This document shows, piece after piece, positions 1-7,862 of a stretch of 42,596 bases of DNA. A model generated the notes under the pieces. The model saw only the letters and a list, made by a program, of their open reading frames with translations. It was not told the origin of the DNA and searched no databases. This stretch comes from Opitutales bacterium (GTDB lineage: Bacteria > Verrucomicrobiota > Verrucomicrobiia > Opitutales > UBA953). Numbering within the stretch: the first letter of the stretch is position 1; each line of letters opens with the position of its first letter. The position numbers and the translations under genes are program-made. Where the stretch lies: positions 1 through 42,596 of the forward strand of contig JAILGB010000012.1 of assembly GCA_024697185.1 (NCBI GenBank). The letters run 5' to 3'.

Positions 1-277
1 TGTAAGCCGAACCCGAAAAACCGTTTCCGATCCGAAGACCGTCGCCGGAGATGTTCAAATTCTTGCTCATCGTCAGCGTTCCATTTGCAAAATAACTGTT
101 CCCGTTGATGCCGTTCACATAAACCGTGCCGTCAGTCCCGGTATAATCGTCAAAATTAATATTTATTATTTCCCCTGACAACGGGCTGCCACTTGTGCCA
201 TCGCCTGCGCCAAGCGCATAAGGAGCCGCAACCGCGGCAGCGATGAGTGTAGAAAGAAGCAATGTTTTCGTCTTCAT
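1..277 (-). CDS. Secreted protein, N-terminal part only (runs off the window)
   Basis: The frame is open from an ATG at 277 to the window edge, giving 92 residues. The protein starts MKTKTLLLSTLIAAAVAAPYA, a classical signal peptide with a likely cleavage site near ALG-AG. The mature part is rich in Gly, Asn, Thr and Ser (segments such as NINFDDYTG, VNGINGNSYF, TMSKNLNISGDGLRIGNGF). That resembles the beta-helical passenger of surface or autotransporter-type proteins, but no family can be named from this fragment. A promoter-like sequence lies at 322-350. The gene is separated from the MFS gene by a strong terminator at 373-412, so it is transcribed independently. Confidence 0.75.
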   Translation of the reverse strand, partial: MKTKTLLLSTLIAAAVAAPYALGAGDGTSGSPLSGEIININFDDYTGTDGTVYVNGINGNSYFANGTLTMSKNLNISGDGLRIGNGFSGSAY

Positions 278-321
278 ATTTTTTCAGAGAATTTTTGGAA
301 TATTTAAAGTGGGGTAAAGCG

Positions 322-350
322 ATTCTATCGCATTTTTTTACTAATATAAA
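322..350 (-). promoter_or_regulatory. Candidate sigma70-type promoter for the secreted protein at 1-277
   Basis: On the minus strand, TAGAAT (327-322) lies 17 bp downstream of TTTATA (350-345). Transcription would start near 315, leaving an AT-rich leader of about 38 nt before the ATG at 277. The -10 is good and the -35 weak. It follows directly after the terminator of the upstream gene. Confidence 0.45.
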
Positions 351-372
351 CGCGCGCGGGATTTTTTGCAAT

Positions 373-412
373 AAAAAAGCCGTTCCCGCGGGGTGTCGGG
401 AACGGCTTTTTT
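373..412 (-). terminator. Intrinsic terminator made of an inverted pair of the iterated octamer
   Basis: Two 16-nt arms (373-388 and 397-412) are perfectly complementary around an 8-nt loop. Each arm contains one full octamer (CGTTCCCG and CGGGAACG) plus GC and a six-base A or T run. It lies 13 bp after the stop codon of the MFS gene and gives a U-tract on both strands. Confidence 0.9.
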
Positions 413-425
413 GAGGTTTTCCTTT

Positions 426-2042
426 TTAGGCTTTTTTCTTGGGCAAAAGGAAGAACGATGCGCCGCAAACGAGGAGCAAAACTCCGGCGATGCAGAGCGG
501 CAGCGTCAACGGGATTCCGAGATCCTTGATGTAGCCGCCGAGCCAAGAGATCAAGGCTCCCGCCGAGACGGATGTCAGGTTGAGGAGTCCGTATCCTGTC
601 GCGGAGAAGCGTTCGTCGATATTGGAGCGCAGAACGGGCATCAATGTCGCGTCGAGGGAGCCTTGCGCCACGCCTTGTGTCGCGACGAGCGCGAGCGTTC
701 CCGCGAGGCCGATGAGGGGCGCCATTCCCGGGAACATTGCGATCATGACGCAGGGACCGGCGATGCAGAAGCAGATGCCGGGGACATAGGCGCGGGCGTT
801 TTTGTTGCGCGAATACCAAAAGTCGGCGACGATGGCAGCCAAGAGGACGGCTCCGTATTTTGCGCCGTTAATCCAGATGGTCGCCTGCGGTCCGGCTTCG
901 GCTTCAGAGATACCGAAGAGGTCTTGGAGGAGGCGCGGATACCAGTTCATGATAAACCAGTTTGCAAATCCGGCGAAGGCATACATCGCGAGCAGCATCC
1001 ACATGGCGCGCCCGTGAAAGATCCCGCGGATGGCATCCATCATGCTGACATCGTCAGCCTTGGCGGGAACGGCTTCTTTTTCAGCCTCATCTGCCGCAGT
1101 TTCTTTTGCGGGAACGCCGGCTTGGGCGGATTCGGGATCGCGCATAAGGAGGACAACAATGATCGCATAGGCGACGCCGATAAAACCGAAGGCTTCAAAG
1201 GTGAGACGCCAGCCGAGATTGACTGGGCTGCCGGCAATCAAAGCGCCACAACCCGCCAACATCTGACCGGCATAAATACCGCTCATGTGAAGGCCGGTCG
1301 CCATCGAACGCGTGTTCCCGCGGTGATAGTCGGAGATCAACGCCAACGCGGCGGGAATATAGAAGGCTTCGGAAATGCCCATGGCGCCGCGCCAAAAAAT
1401 CAGTTCCTCAAAGGTCTGCGCCTTGCCGGTCGCCCATGTGACGACGGACCAGACGACGAGGGAGCATAGAATGATAAATTTGCGGCTGAACTTGTCCGCC
1501 AGATAACCGCCGACCGGGCTCAAAAGCGCATAGACGACCAAGAACGCCGATGTCACCAGACCGAACTGCGCCTGCGTCATCTCGATGCCGTTTTCGCCCG
1601 ACGTGATCGAGGAGTTGAGCACCGCGAGCAGTTGGCGGTCAAAGTAGTTGAGCATCACGACGACCCACAAAACCGCCACGGCGAGCCACGCCCAAAGACC
1701 GGGCTTGGCGACTGCCTCACCCAATGCTTTTTTCTTAAAACCGTTTTTAAAGCCGACCGCGATCGCGACAAGCGCGATTACCGCCGCCAGCCAAGGCGTA
1801 TAGTCCGCCATTGACGCCATACTGTCATGGATAAAGGAGACAATGCCTCCACCGCTCTCCGCCGCGGGTTGCGCCGCAGCAAGATCCGCCACGGGAACGG
1901 CGTCCGCGATCTGCTCCACCGTCTCGTTGATTTGCGCTGTCGTCGGCTCGACGACGGGTGTGGCTGCCGCCTGTTCTGCGGGCGCCTGGGTTATCGGCGT
2001 GGCTACAGCCTCCGCCTCCGTCAGTTGGGTAGTTTCGTTCAT
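426..2042 (-). CDS. MFS transporter (ACS/hexuronate-sialate type)
   Basis: A 538-residue major facilitator. The first 80 or so residues are an unusual low-complexity, Ala/Thr/Pro/Glu-rich stretch followed by one extra hydrophobic segment (YTPWLAAVIALVAIAVGF). The canonical 12-helix body starts near WLAVAVLWVVVMLNYFDRQ. NYFDRQ and the loop GYLADKFSRK between helices 2 and 3 are typical of the anion:cation symporter group that imports hexuronates, sialate and related acids. A central cytoplasmic loop carries the Val-Pro-Ala footprint of the iterated octamer. I chose the ATG at 2042 over a TTG two codons upstream. It lies 6 bp after the Kelch-protein gene in what looks like one operon. Substrate is inferred from that neighbour; a sialic acid or derived sugar is most likely. 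Confidence 0.8.
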   Translation of the reverse strand: MNETTQLTEAEAVATPITQAPAEQAAATPVVEPTTAQINETVEQIADAVPVADLAAAQPAAESGGGIVSFIHDSMASMADYTPWLAAVIALVAIAVGFKNGFKKKALGEAVAKPGLWAWLAVAVLWVVVMLNYFDRQLLAVLNSSITSGENGIEMTQAQFGLVTSAFLVVYALLSPVGGYLADKFSRKFIILCSLVVWSVVTWATGKAQTFEELIFWRGAMGISEAFYIPAALALISDYHRGNTRSMATGLHMSGIYAGQMLAGCGALIAGSPVNLGWRLTFEAFGFIGVAYAIIVVLLMRDPESAQAGVPAKETAADEAEKEAVPAKADDVSMMDAIRGIFHGRAMWMLLAMYAFAGFANWFIMNWYPRLLQDLFGISEAEAGPQATIWINGAKYGAVLLAAIVADFWYSRNKNARAYVPGICFCIAGPCVMIAMFPGMAPLIGLAGTLALVATQGVAQGSLDATLMPVLRSNIDERFSATGYGLLNLTSVSAGALISWLGGYIKDLGIPLTLPLCIAGVLLLVCGASFFLLPKKKA

Positions 2043-2048
2043 AAGCAA

Positions 2049-3191
2049 TCAGTAACCTTTCTTGAAATTGATCTTGAGAACATCGGTGCTGCGCACGCCC
2101 GGCATGGATTCGCCGTTGACGTAGAGATAGGAGCTGTCGCGATCTTCGAGTTTGATGAGCGTCGCTCCCGCGCGGGCTGTCTGCGGGATATTGTCGATAC
2201 ACGACCAGGGTTCCACTTTGCCGAGCGACAAAAGCAAGATGTCACCGTTAAAACGATACCATTGCGGCTCGTGGCGCAAATAGTCGCTGCCATATTTTCC
2301 CTCGACGGCATTTTTGAAAATCTTTGCATTGACGCCGCCCAAAACGACAATCTGTCCGCGCGGATTGACCGTCGCCGCCGCGCCGACCAAGCCCGCCTCC
2401 GAAACATTGTCGCCCAATGCGGGCAAAGTCTCCCAAGAAAGTTCATCGACGTAATAGGCCACGGCATCGCGCGGCAAAATCGCCTCCTTGCTCTCCGGAT
2501 CGACAGAATAGCCGCCGATCAGAACAAAGGCGTTCCCGCGATTGGTCTTAACACAAACGGCTGCCGGCTGAAGCCGCGGCGTTCCCGGAAAATCGGGCAA
2601 AGGCTGCCAGCCGTCCTCGATACGGTCAAGACGCAAAACCCACGCGCTCTTGCTCGCCTTGCCGGCGGCGTTCCCACCGGCGACAAAGACCCAGTCGTCG
2701 ATCGCCGCGGCGGCAAAATTGTCCAAGGGACCTGGCAACGGCGGCAAATCCTCCGCGTTGGCGCCAAAATCTTCCTCCGACTTGTAAACCGTCACTTTGG
2801 AGACGCTGCCTTTTTCGTTGCAGCCGCCCATGATCACCGTTCCCGCCGTCGTCGCGGCGGCAGCGCCGTAAGCCAACGGGAGCTCAAAATTCTGCCGTTC
2901 CCGCCAGTCGCCCTTGAGATTGTCCAAGAGCCAGACGGAACCGTAAAAATGTTTTTTGCCGCCGTCCGCGGGACCGGCTTCCGGGAAATTGCAACCGCCC
3001 AAAACAAAGGCGCCGCCGTCCGCCAAAGCTCCGCCGACCGCACCGGCGACGCCCTGCCCGCATCCGGTGTCCAAGGATGCGATTTCTTCGATGATGACTT
3101 CACGATCCGTCACTTTTTTGTGCACGAAATACGTTCCCGCCGCCAACGCGACGAGCGCCACCGTTCCCAAAAATAATTTATGAGCTTTCAT
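2049..3191 (-). CDS. Kelch-type beta-propeller, NanM-like / cyclically permuted mutarotase
   Basis: 380 residues. An N-terminal signal or anchor (LFLGTVALVALAAGTYFV) is followed by repeated Kelch blades with Gly-Gly pairs: FVLGGCNF, VIMGGCNE, VFVAGGN, FVLIGGYSVD, IVVLGGVN. The order resembles the cyclically permuted mutarotase family related to N-acetylneuraminate epimerase NanM, which interconverts sialic acid anomers before uptake. Length fits NanM (about 370 residues). The MFS gene follows 6 bp downstream and fmt ends 3 bp upstream. Exact substrate is not provable here; another N-acylated sugar acid is possible. The N-terminus puts it outside the cytoplasmic membrane, as expected for a periplasmic mutarotase. 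Confidence 0.7.
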   Translation of the reverse strand: MKAHKLFLGTVALVALAAGTYFVHKKVTDREVIIEEIASLDTGCGQGVAGAVGGALADGGAFVLGGCNFPEAGPADGGKKHFYGSVWLLDNLKGDWRERQNFELPLAYGAAAATTAGTVIMGGCNEKGSVSKVTVYKSEEDFGANAEDLPPLPGPLDNFAAAAIDDWVFVAGGNAAGKASKSAWVLRLDRIEDGWQPLPDFPGTPRLQPAAVCVKTNRGNAFVLIGGYSVDPESKEAILPRDAVAYYVDELSWETLPALGDNVSEAGLVGAAATVNPRGQIVVLGGVNAKIFKNAVEGKYGSDYLRHEPQWYRFNGDILLLSLGKVEPWSCIDNIPQTARAGATLIKLEDRDSSYLYVNGESMPGVRSTDVLKINFKKGY

Positions 3192-3194
3192 TGT

Positions 3195-4235
3195 TTAAGA
3201 AATCTGTTTTTTTACAAGCGGCCAAGGTTGCGGACGCGAGAGCGGGATCATCGGACGGGACTCGATCTGCATTCCCGTCGTGATTTTCATCCCCGTCAAA
3301 AAAATGTTGATCGGCAGCATTCTTCCACCAGGACGCTGCAGCGCGAGGATTTTCAAAAAACCATTCGAAGTCGCAATATACAGTTCGCCGTCGTGCGAAT
3401 AAACTGTTCCCGGCTTCATTTGCGCTTTTAAATCCTCCCTAATCTCGATGTTGTAAACCGGCTCGACCATCCCGAGTTTGAGCTCCATCCCGTTGAAAGG
3501 AATCGTGCAGCCCGGCCAGCCGCAAAGCGCCCGGACGCGCGCCGCGAGAATTTTAGCCTCGACATTAAAATCCAAGGCGGAGTCCGCACGGGAAATTTTG
3601 CGGGAATAGGAAACGTATTTTTCGCTCTGCGGGACCGGCTCCACCTCCCCTTTGATAATCGCCGGGATCGCCTGTTGGGTGATAAAGGTGCAGGCTTCAG
3701 AAATTTTTTCCCGCAAGCCCGCGCGAGTGGATTCCTGAGTTAACGGGATCACCGCGCTCTCGATAATGTCGCCCTGGTCGAGCGCGGGAACGATTTTTTG
3801 CAAGGTGACACCGGCGCCGCCGGCATTGGCTGCGATCGCCGCCTCAATGGGCGCGGGACCGCGATAATGCGGCAGGAGCGACGCGTGATAGTTGTAAAAA
3901 CCGTAAGTCGGGACTTCGAGCAGGGATTTTTTTAAAATATGCCCGTATGCCATCACAAGTCCGATATCGCAACGGAGTTCCCGCAGGCGTGCGATGTCTT
4001 CGTCGCCCAATTTTTCGGGTTGGAAAAGCGGGATGTTAAAATCCTTCGCCCACTGTGCGATCGGATTGGAGCTGACTTTTTGTCCGCGTCCGCGAGCGCG
4101 GTCGGGCTGGGAATAAATGCCGACAATCTTGACCCAGGCGCGCAAAGGCGCACTCATCAGCGTTTCCAAAATCGGCAGCGCTATCGCGTCTGACGCAAAG
4201 AAAACAACATTTTTACGTTCATATTTCGTTTCCAT
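3195..4235 (-). CDS. fmt: Methionyl-tRNA formyltransferase
   Basis: 346 residues. The enzyme transfers a formyl group from 10-formyl-tetrahydrofolate to Met-tRNA for translation initiation. The N-terminal Rossmann region carries VVFFASDAIALPIL, then the catalytic block NYHASLLPHYRGPAPIEAAI, matching the family SLLP-x-x-RG-x-APIQ signature with its Asn/His pair. GVTLQKIVPALDQGDII follows, as in Fmt. The C-terminal OB-like domain (from about 215) contains the expected RVRALCGWPGC segment. Length is close to the family norm (310-330). It lies 27 bp downstream of bamA and 3 bp upstream of the Kelch gene, so a housekeeping gene feeds into a sugar-uptake pair. No iterated octamer occurs from about 3390 to 4600, one of the longer gaps. 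Confidence 0.95.
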   Translation of the reverse strand: METKYERKNVVFFASDAIALPILETLMSAPLRAWVKIVGIYSQPDRARGRGQKVSSNPIAQWAKDFNIPLFQPEKLGDEDIARLRELRCDIGLVMAYGHILKKSLLEVPTYGFYNYHASLLPHYRGPAPIEAAIAANAGGAGVTLQKIVPALDQGDIIESAVIPLTQESTRAGLREKISEACTFITQQAIPAIIKGEVEPVPQSEKYVSYSRKISRADSALDFNVEAKILAARVRALCGWPGCTIPFNGMELKLGMVEPVYNIEIREDLKAQMKPGTVYSHDGELYIATSNGFLKILALQRPGGRMLPINIFLTGMKITTGMQIESRPMIPLSRPQPWPLVKKQIS

Positions 4236-4262
4236 CAGACGCGTGGTTCCTTTCTTGGCGGT

Positions 4263-6902
4263 TTAAAAGTTGGTTCCGAACGAAATGTTAAAGCGCATGC
4301 CGTCGTCGTTGTCGCTCGTCGCGTGGATCGGGAAGCCCAAATCGAGATTGAGCAACGAGCCCATTATCAGCAGTTTGAAGCCGAATCCGACGTTGTCGCA
4401 CCAGTCGTCCGGCTCCCAGTCAAAAGAGTCTTCGTTGACAAAACCGCCGTCGTAAAAGAGCGAGAAACGCAGATTGTCGAGCAGTTTGATCGAGTATTCG
4501 GCGCTCACAAAAGCGCCGCTGTCGCCGCCGCGAGGTTCATCGCCCTCAAACGGCGAAACATAGGAATATTTGAAGCCACGCAAGGTGTAGGGGCCGCCAT
4601 ACTTGATTTTTTCAAAAAACGGCACATAACTGTTCCCGAAGGCATGCGTCGTGTCCGCGCGAAAACGCAGGCGGATCGTCTGGTCTTGGAAATCAAAGAG
4701 CGGGAAATATTTGGACGCCTGGAAACGCAGGTGATAAAAATCACATTGTCCGCCGAAGGGACCGCCGACCAGTTCGTTGGTCAGTTCGATCTTGCCGCCG
4801 CTTGTCGGGAACAAATAGTTGTCCCGGGTGTCGCGCGACAGCGTGAAACCGCCTCGGGAGAGGAATGTGTAGCCCGCCTCGTCCCAAACAAATCGCGGAC
4901 AGGAACTGCTGATGTCGTCGATCTCGTAGTTGTCGATTTTCCAATACAGCGTTCCCGTGACGCGCTCGAACAAACGGCGTCTGCCGTAAAACTTGACGCC
5001 GGCGTCCTTGGTGTTGTAGTCCGAACTGACAAAGTTGTCCGACTTGTAATACGCATCATAGCCTGCCGCAATCTCGCGTCCGTAAATCATCGGCTCCTCA
5101 AAAGACTGCTCGATGCGCGTCGAACGCGTTCCCACCTGAACACGGGCACGGAACTTTTGGCCGCCGCCGCGAAAATAGTTGCGGTAGTTGAACAGATCGA
5201 AATTGCTCTGCGAAAACTCGACATAGGCGGAAAGGCTCTCGACCGTCGAAAAGCCCGCGCCCATGCTGAACGCTCCCGTCGCGGCTTCCGTCACGCGGAC
5301 AAGCAGATCCTTTTGATTGGCGACCGGCGTATTTACAGGCGTGAGCGAAATGGACGACTGGCCGCTCGGCTGGCGCCAGTAACTGGTGTTTTTGAGACGC
5401 GCCTCCGAAGTCTTCATGCGGACGGAGTCAAAAACTTCGCCGGGGGCCAAAACGAGTTCCCGCAAAATCACGTCCGAGCGCGTGATCGTGTTCCCGTCGA
5501 TACGAATCGAGCGCAAATAGGATTTTTCGCCCTCGTCGATTTTAAATTTCATCGACACCAGTCCCGTATCCACGTCGGGCTCGCGCACGAGCGTCACCTG
5601 ACAGTCAAGATAGCCGACCTGACCGTAGTAGTCCCTGATTTTTTCAATCGCGACTTTTGCGGCTTGGGGCGAATAGGGCATTCCTTTGTAAAGCCAGTCA
5701 AAGTTTAACTCGTCGTCCTTGCGAACGCCGCGCGGCGAGCGGGAGGCGAGCATTGCGACAATCGCGTCCGACTTGAAGCGCGGGAATTCTTTGCCCAGGC
5801 GATTGCCCTCGACGGAAATATCCCCGACAAAATAACGCGGTCCCTCGATAATGCGGATATCGATCGGCAGCCAGCCTTCCGTTTCCGTATTGTTGACCGA
5901 CTCGTAGCCCTCTGCGAGCTCTTCTTTGCTGTTCCCGTAAACTTTGCAGTCGAGGAAGCCGGCGTTTTGGTAAAAATTTTGAATCTTGACGAGGTCCCGG
6001 CGGTATTTTTCATAATCAAAACGCCCGAGATCCCGCAGTCCCGAAAACTTCATAAAACGTCCCGACGGCCACTCGCCCGGATCGATCGTATAGGCCCAAG
6101 TCGCCGTATCGAGCAGGTTGCGCAAAGTTTGGTCGTCAAATGTTTCGTTCCCGTCAAAACTGATGCGGTTAATCTTCGTGTTCAGGTTTTCCGTGATGTT
6201 GAAAATGACAATCGCCGTTCCCGTAGCTTCGTCTTCCTTAATCTCGTAGGCGACTTCGGCAAAAGGGAATTTGAGCGAATATTTCTTTTTGATCTTGCTG
6301 ACCGCCCGCATGATCAGGTTTCTGTCCAAGGGCTTGCCGACAAGCAGGCCCGCATTCGTGCATTCGGTGATCAGACGCCCTCTGAAAAAGTTCAGATTGG
6401 ACCAAAAACCCGTATCTTCCCCATTGTATTTGTCCACGATAAAACGACGGTAGTCGTAGCGGCTCAACTCCTTTTGCGAAACACCGGAAGCCCACTCGCG
6501 ATTGCCGTTAAAATAAATGCCCGTCAGCAACGGCCGCGAGATATAGGAAATTTTCAAATCGACGACTCCCGCACCGGCGTCCAGCTCCGGATCGATCACG
6601 ACAAAATCGAAGAGTCCCGTTTCATAAAGCGATTTCATCGACTCCGCGTTTTGCGGCGGGGAAAACTCATCGCCTTTTTTTGCACCGACATGAGCGATAA
6701 TCAAATCCTCGTCGATAACGGGACCGCCTTCGTTGCGAACATAGATATTGCGCACCGTAACCTTGGCGCGACGGACGGGAACGGCGTCCGCCTCGGGCTC
6801 GTCTCCGAATCCCACAGTCGCCGCATCTGCCAACGACGACAAAAAAAACAACGCGGCAAGCGTTCCCGCGCGCGACAAATCTTTTATACAAGCGTTGGCC
6901 AT
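4263..6902 (-). CDS. bamA: Outer membrane assembly factor BamA
   Basis: About 879 residues. BamA folds and inserts beta-barrel proteins into the outer membrane. The ATG at 6902 is preferred: it gives a good signal peptide (AGTLAALFFLSSLADA, cleavage after ADA) and follows GGAAG by 11 nt. An ATG at 6911 and a TTG at 6920 are alternatives. Several POTRA repeats fill residues 45-490 (VRNIYVRNEGG, INRISFDGNETF, VGDISVEGNRLG, LRSIRIDGNTITR). The barrel follows, with the typical GPYTLRGFKYSYVSP loop-6 segment (RGF signature) and a terminal Phe (ISFGTNF), the outer-membrane C-terminal signal. Length is slightly above the 800 residues of E. coli. It lies between a J-domain gene and fmt; no Skp/OmpH gene follows. 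Confidence 0.95.
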   Translation of the reverse strand: MANACIKDLSRAGTLAALFFLSSLADAATVGFGDEPEADAVPVRRAKVTVRNIYVRNEGGPVIDEDLIIAHVGAKKGDEFSPPQNAESMKSLYETGLFDFVVIDPELDAGAGVVDLKISYISRPLLTGIYFNGNREWASGVSQKELSRYDYRRFIVDKYNGEDTGFWSNLNFFRGRLITECTNAGLLVGKPLDRNLIMRAVSKIKKKYSLKFPFAEVAYEIKEDEATGTAIVIFNITENLNTKINRISFDGNETFDDQTLRNLLDTATWAYTIDPGEWPSGRFMKFSGLRDLGRFDYEKYRRDLVKIQNFYQNAGFLDCKVYGNSKEELAEGYESVNNTETEGWLPIDIRIIEGPRYFVGDISVEGNRLGKEFPRFKSDAIVAMLASRSPRGVRKDDELNFDWLYKGMPYSPQAAKVAIEKIRDYYGQVGYLDCQVTLVREPDVDTGLVSMKFKIDEGEKSYLRSIRIDGNTITRSDVILRELVLAPGEVFDSVRMKTSEARLKNTSYWRQPSGQSSISLTPVNTPVANQKDLLVRVTEAATGAFSMGAGFSTVESLSAYVEFSQSNFDLFNYRNYFRGGGQKFRARVQVGTRSTRIEQSFEEPMIYGREIAAGYDAYYKSDNFVSSDYNTKDAGVKFYGRRRLFERVTGTLYWKIDNYEIDDISSSCPRFVWDEAGYTFLSRGGFTLSRDTRDNYLFPTSGGKIELTNELVGGPFGGQCDFYHLRFQASKYFPLFDFQDQTIRLRFRADTTHAFGNSYVPFFEKIKYGGPYTLRGFKYSYVSPFEGDEPRGGDSGAFVSAEYSIKLLDNLRFSLFYDGGFVNEDSFDWEPDDWCDNVGFGFKLLIMGSLLNLDLGFPIHATSDNDDGMRFNISFGTNF

Positions 6903-6965
6903 GAGGTTCATCTCTTCCAATTTTAAACCTATCGGCGTTCCCGCGCGAGCGCAAAGAACAAAAAA

Positions 6966-7856
6966 TCAGGCTTCGTCCGAAAAAGATTTGAAAAAGCTCA
7001 ACAGAAGCGCGACAAAAAGCAGAACGGCGCCCACAAAGGTGAGCAGAAGCATTTTGACCTCAAGCGTCGGCAAAAAGATTTGCGCACTCCGCCACGAGCC
7101 CAAGGCGAACAAAATCGCCGCCGCCTGCAAGCCGACCGCCGGCAAAATCCGATGTCGGCAAGCGAACAGCGACAAAAGCCAAGTCGCCAAAAAGACAAGA
7201 ACGCAGGCGGGATTTTGAAAGTCTGCCAAACCCTCCCTCAACGGCTCCAAAAAATGCCAGACGCAGACAAGCGAAACCGAAAAAACGCCCGCGAGCAAAA
7301 ACGGATAGGGATTTTCCCCGAAACGCCATCCGGAAAAAAGCAACGCCGTCAAAACGAGAGCGAGCGTTCCCGCAACCTGCCAGGCGGAATATTCGAAGGC
7401 TCCCGCCGCCGACAAAAGCGCAAAGGCGGACAAAGCGAGCAACAGGGAAAATTCCGCGAGCAAAAAACGCGTTAAAAAACAATGCGGGCGATAGGCGAAA
7501 AGGATAAAAAACAGTTTGGCGAGGACGGAACGGGCGTTCCCGCGACTTTTTGCGGGAACGGCTTGAGCCGGCTCCGCGGGAACGGCAATGCGTTTGAGGC
7601 GATTATCATATTCCTTGCGGGAACGCGAATCGGACAAAATCTGAAACGCTTCATTGATCAGTGCGGAATAATCGGCGATTTCCTCCTGATTTTGCGCACC
7701 GATGTTTTTGTCGGGATGGTAAATCCGCTGGAGATTCTGCCACGCTTTGCGGATTTCCTCCGACGATGCCGACGGGGAAATTTCGAGAACGGCGTAATAA
7801 TCTATAAAATCGCGTTCCCGCACATTTACAAACTTTTCCTCGCCTTCACAAGCCAT
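6966..7856 (-). CDS. Membrane-anchored J-domain protein
   Basis: 296 residues. A J-domain covers about residues 17-85 (DYYAVLEISPSASSEEI, then the HPD tripeptide in IYHPDKN and FQILSDSRSRKEYD). The HPD motif stimulates Hsp70 ATPase, so this should recruit DnaK to the membrane. A linker with two Val-Pro-Ala steps follows. Residues from about 120 on are strongly hydrophobic, with six or seven predicted membrane segments (LLLALSAFALLSAAGAF, LALVLTALLFSGW, FLLAGVFSVSLVCVWHF, LLLTFVGAVLLFVALLL). There is no Gly/Phe region or zinc domain, so it is not DnaJ itself. It lies 6 bp after the TRIC-CutC gene and 63 bp before bamA, suggesting a link with envelope biogenesis. The client is unknown. Confidence 0.75.
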   Translation of the reverse strand: MACEGEEKFVNVRERDFIDYYAVLEISPSASSEEIRKAWQNLQRIYHPDKNIGAQNQEEIADYSALINEAFQILSDSRSRKEYDNRLKRIAVPAEPAQAVPAKSRGNARSVLAKLFFILFAYRPHCFLTRFLLAEFSLLLALSAFALLSAAGAFEYSAWQVAGTLALVLTALLFSGWRFGENPYPFLLAGVFSVSLVCVWHFLEPLREGLADFQNPACVLVFLATWLLSLFACRHRILPAVGLQAAAILFALGSWRSAQIFLPTLEVKMLLLTFVGAVLLFVALLLSFFKSFSDEA

Positions 7857-7862
7857 AGCGGA

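Noticed and set aside
393-1469. Long plus-strand open frames opposite real genes (for example 393-1469, 1827-3176, 4323-5708, 7482-8855, 38420-39676)
   Set aside because: They are antisense shadows of well-recognised minus-strand genes, with Arg/His/Gln-rich translations that match no family and no start signals.
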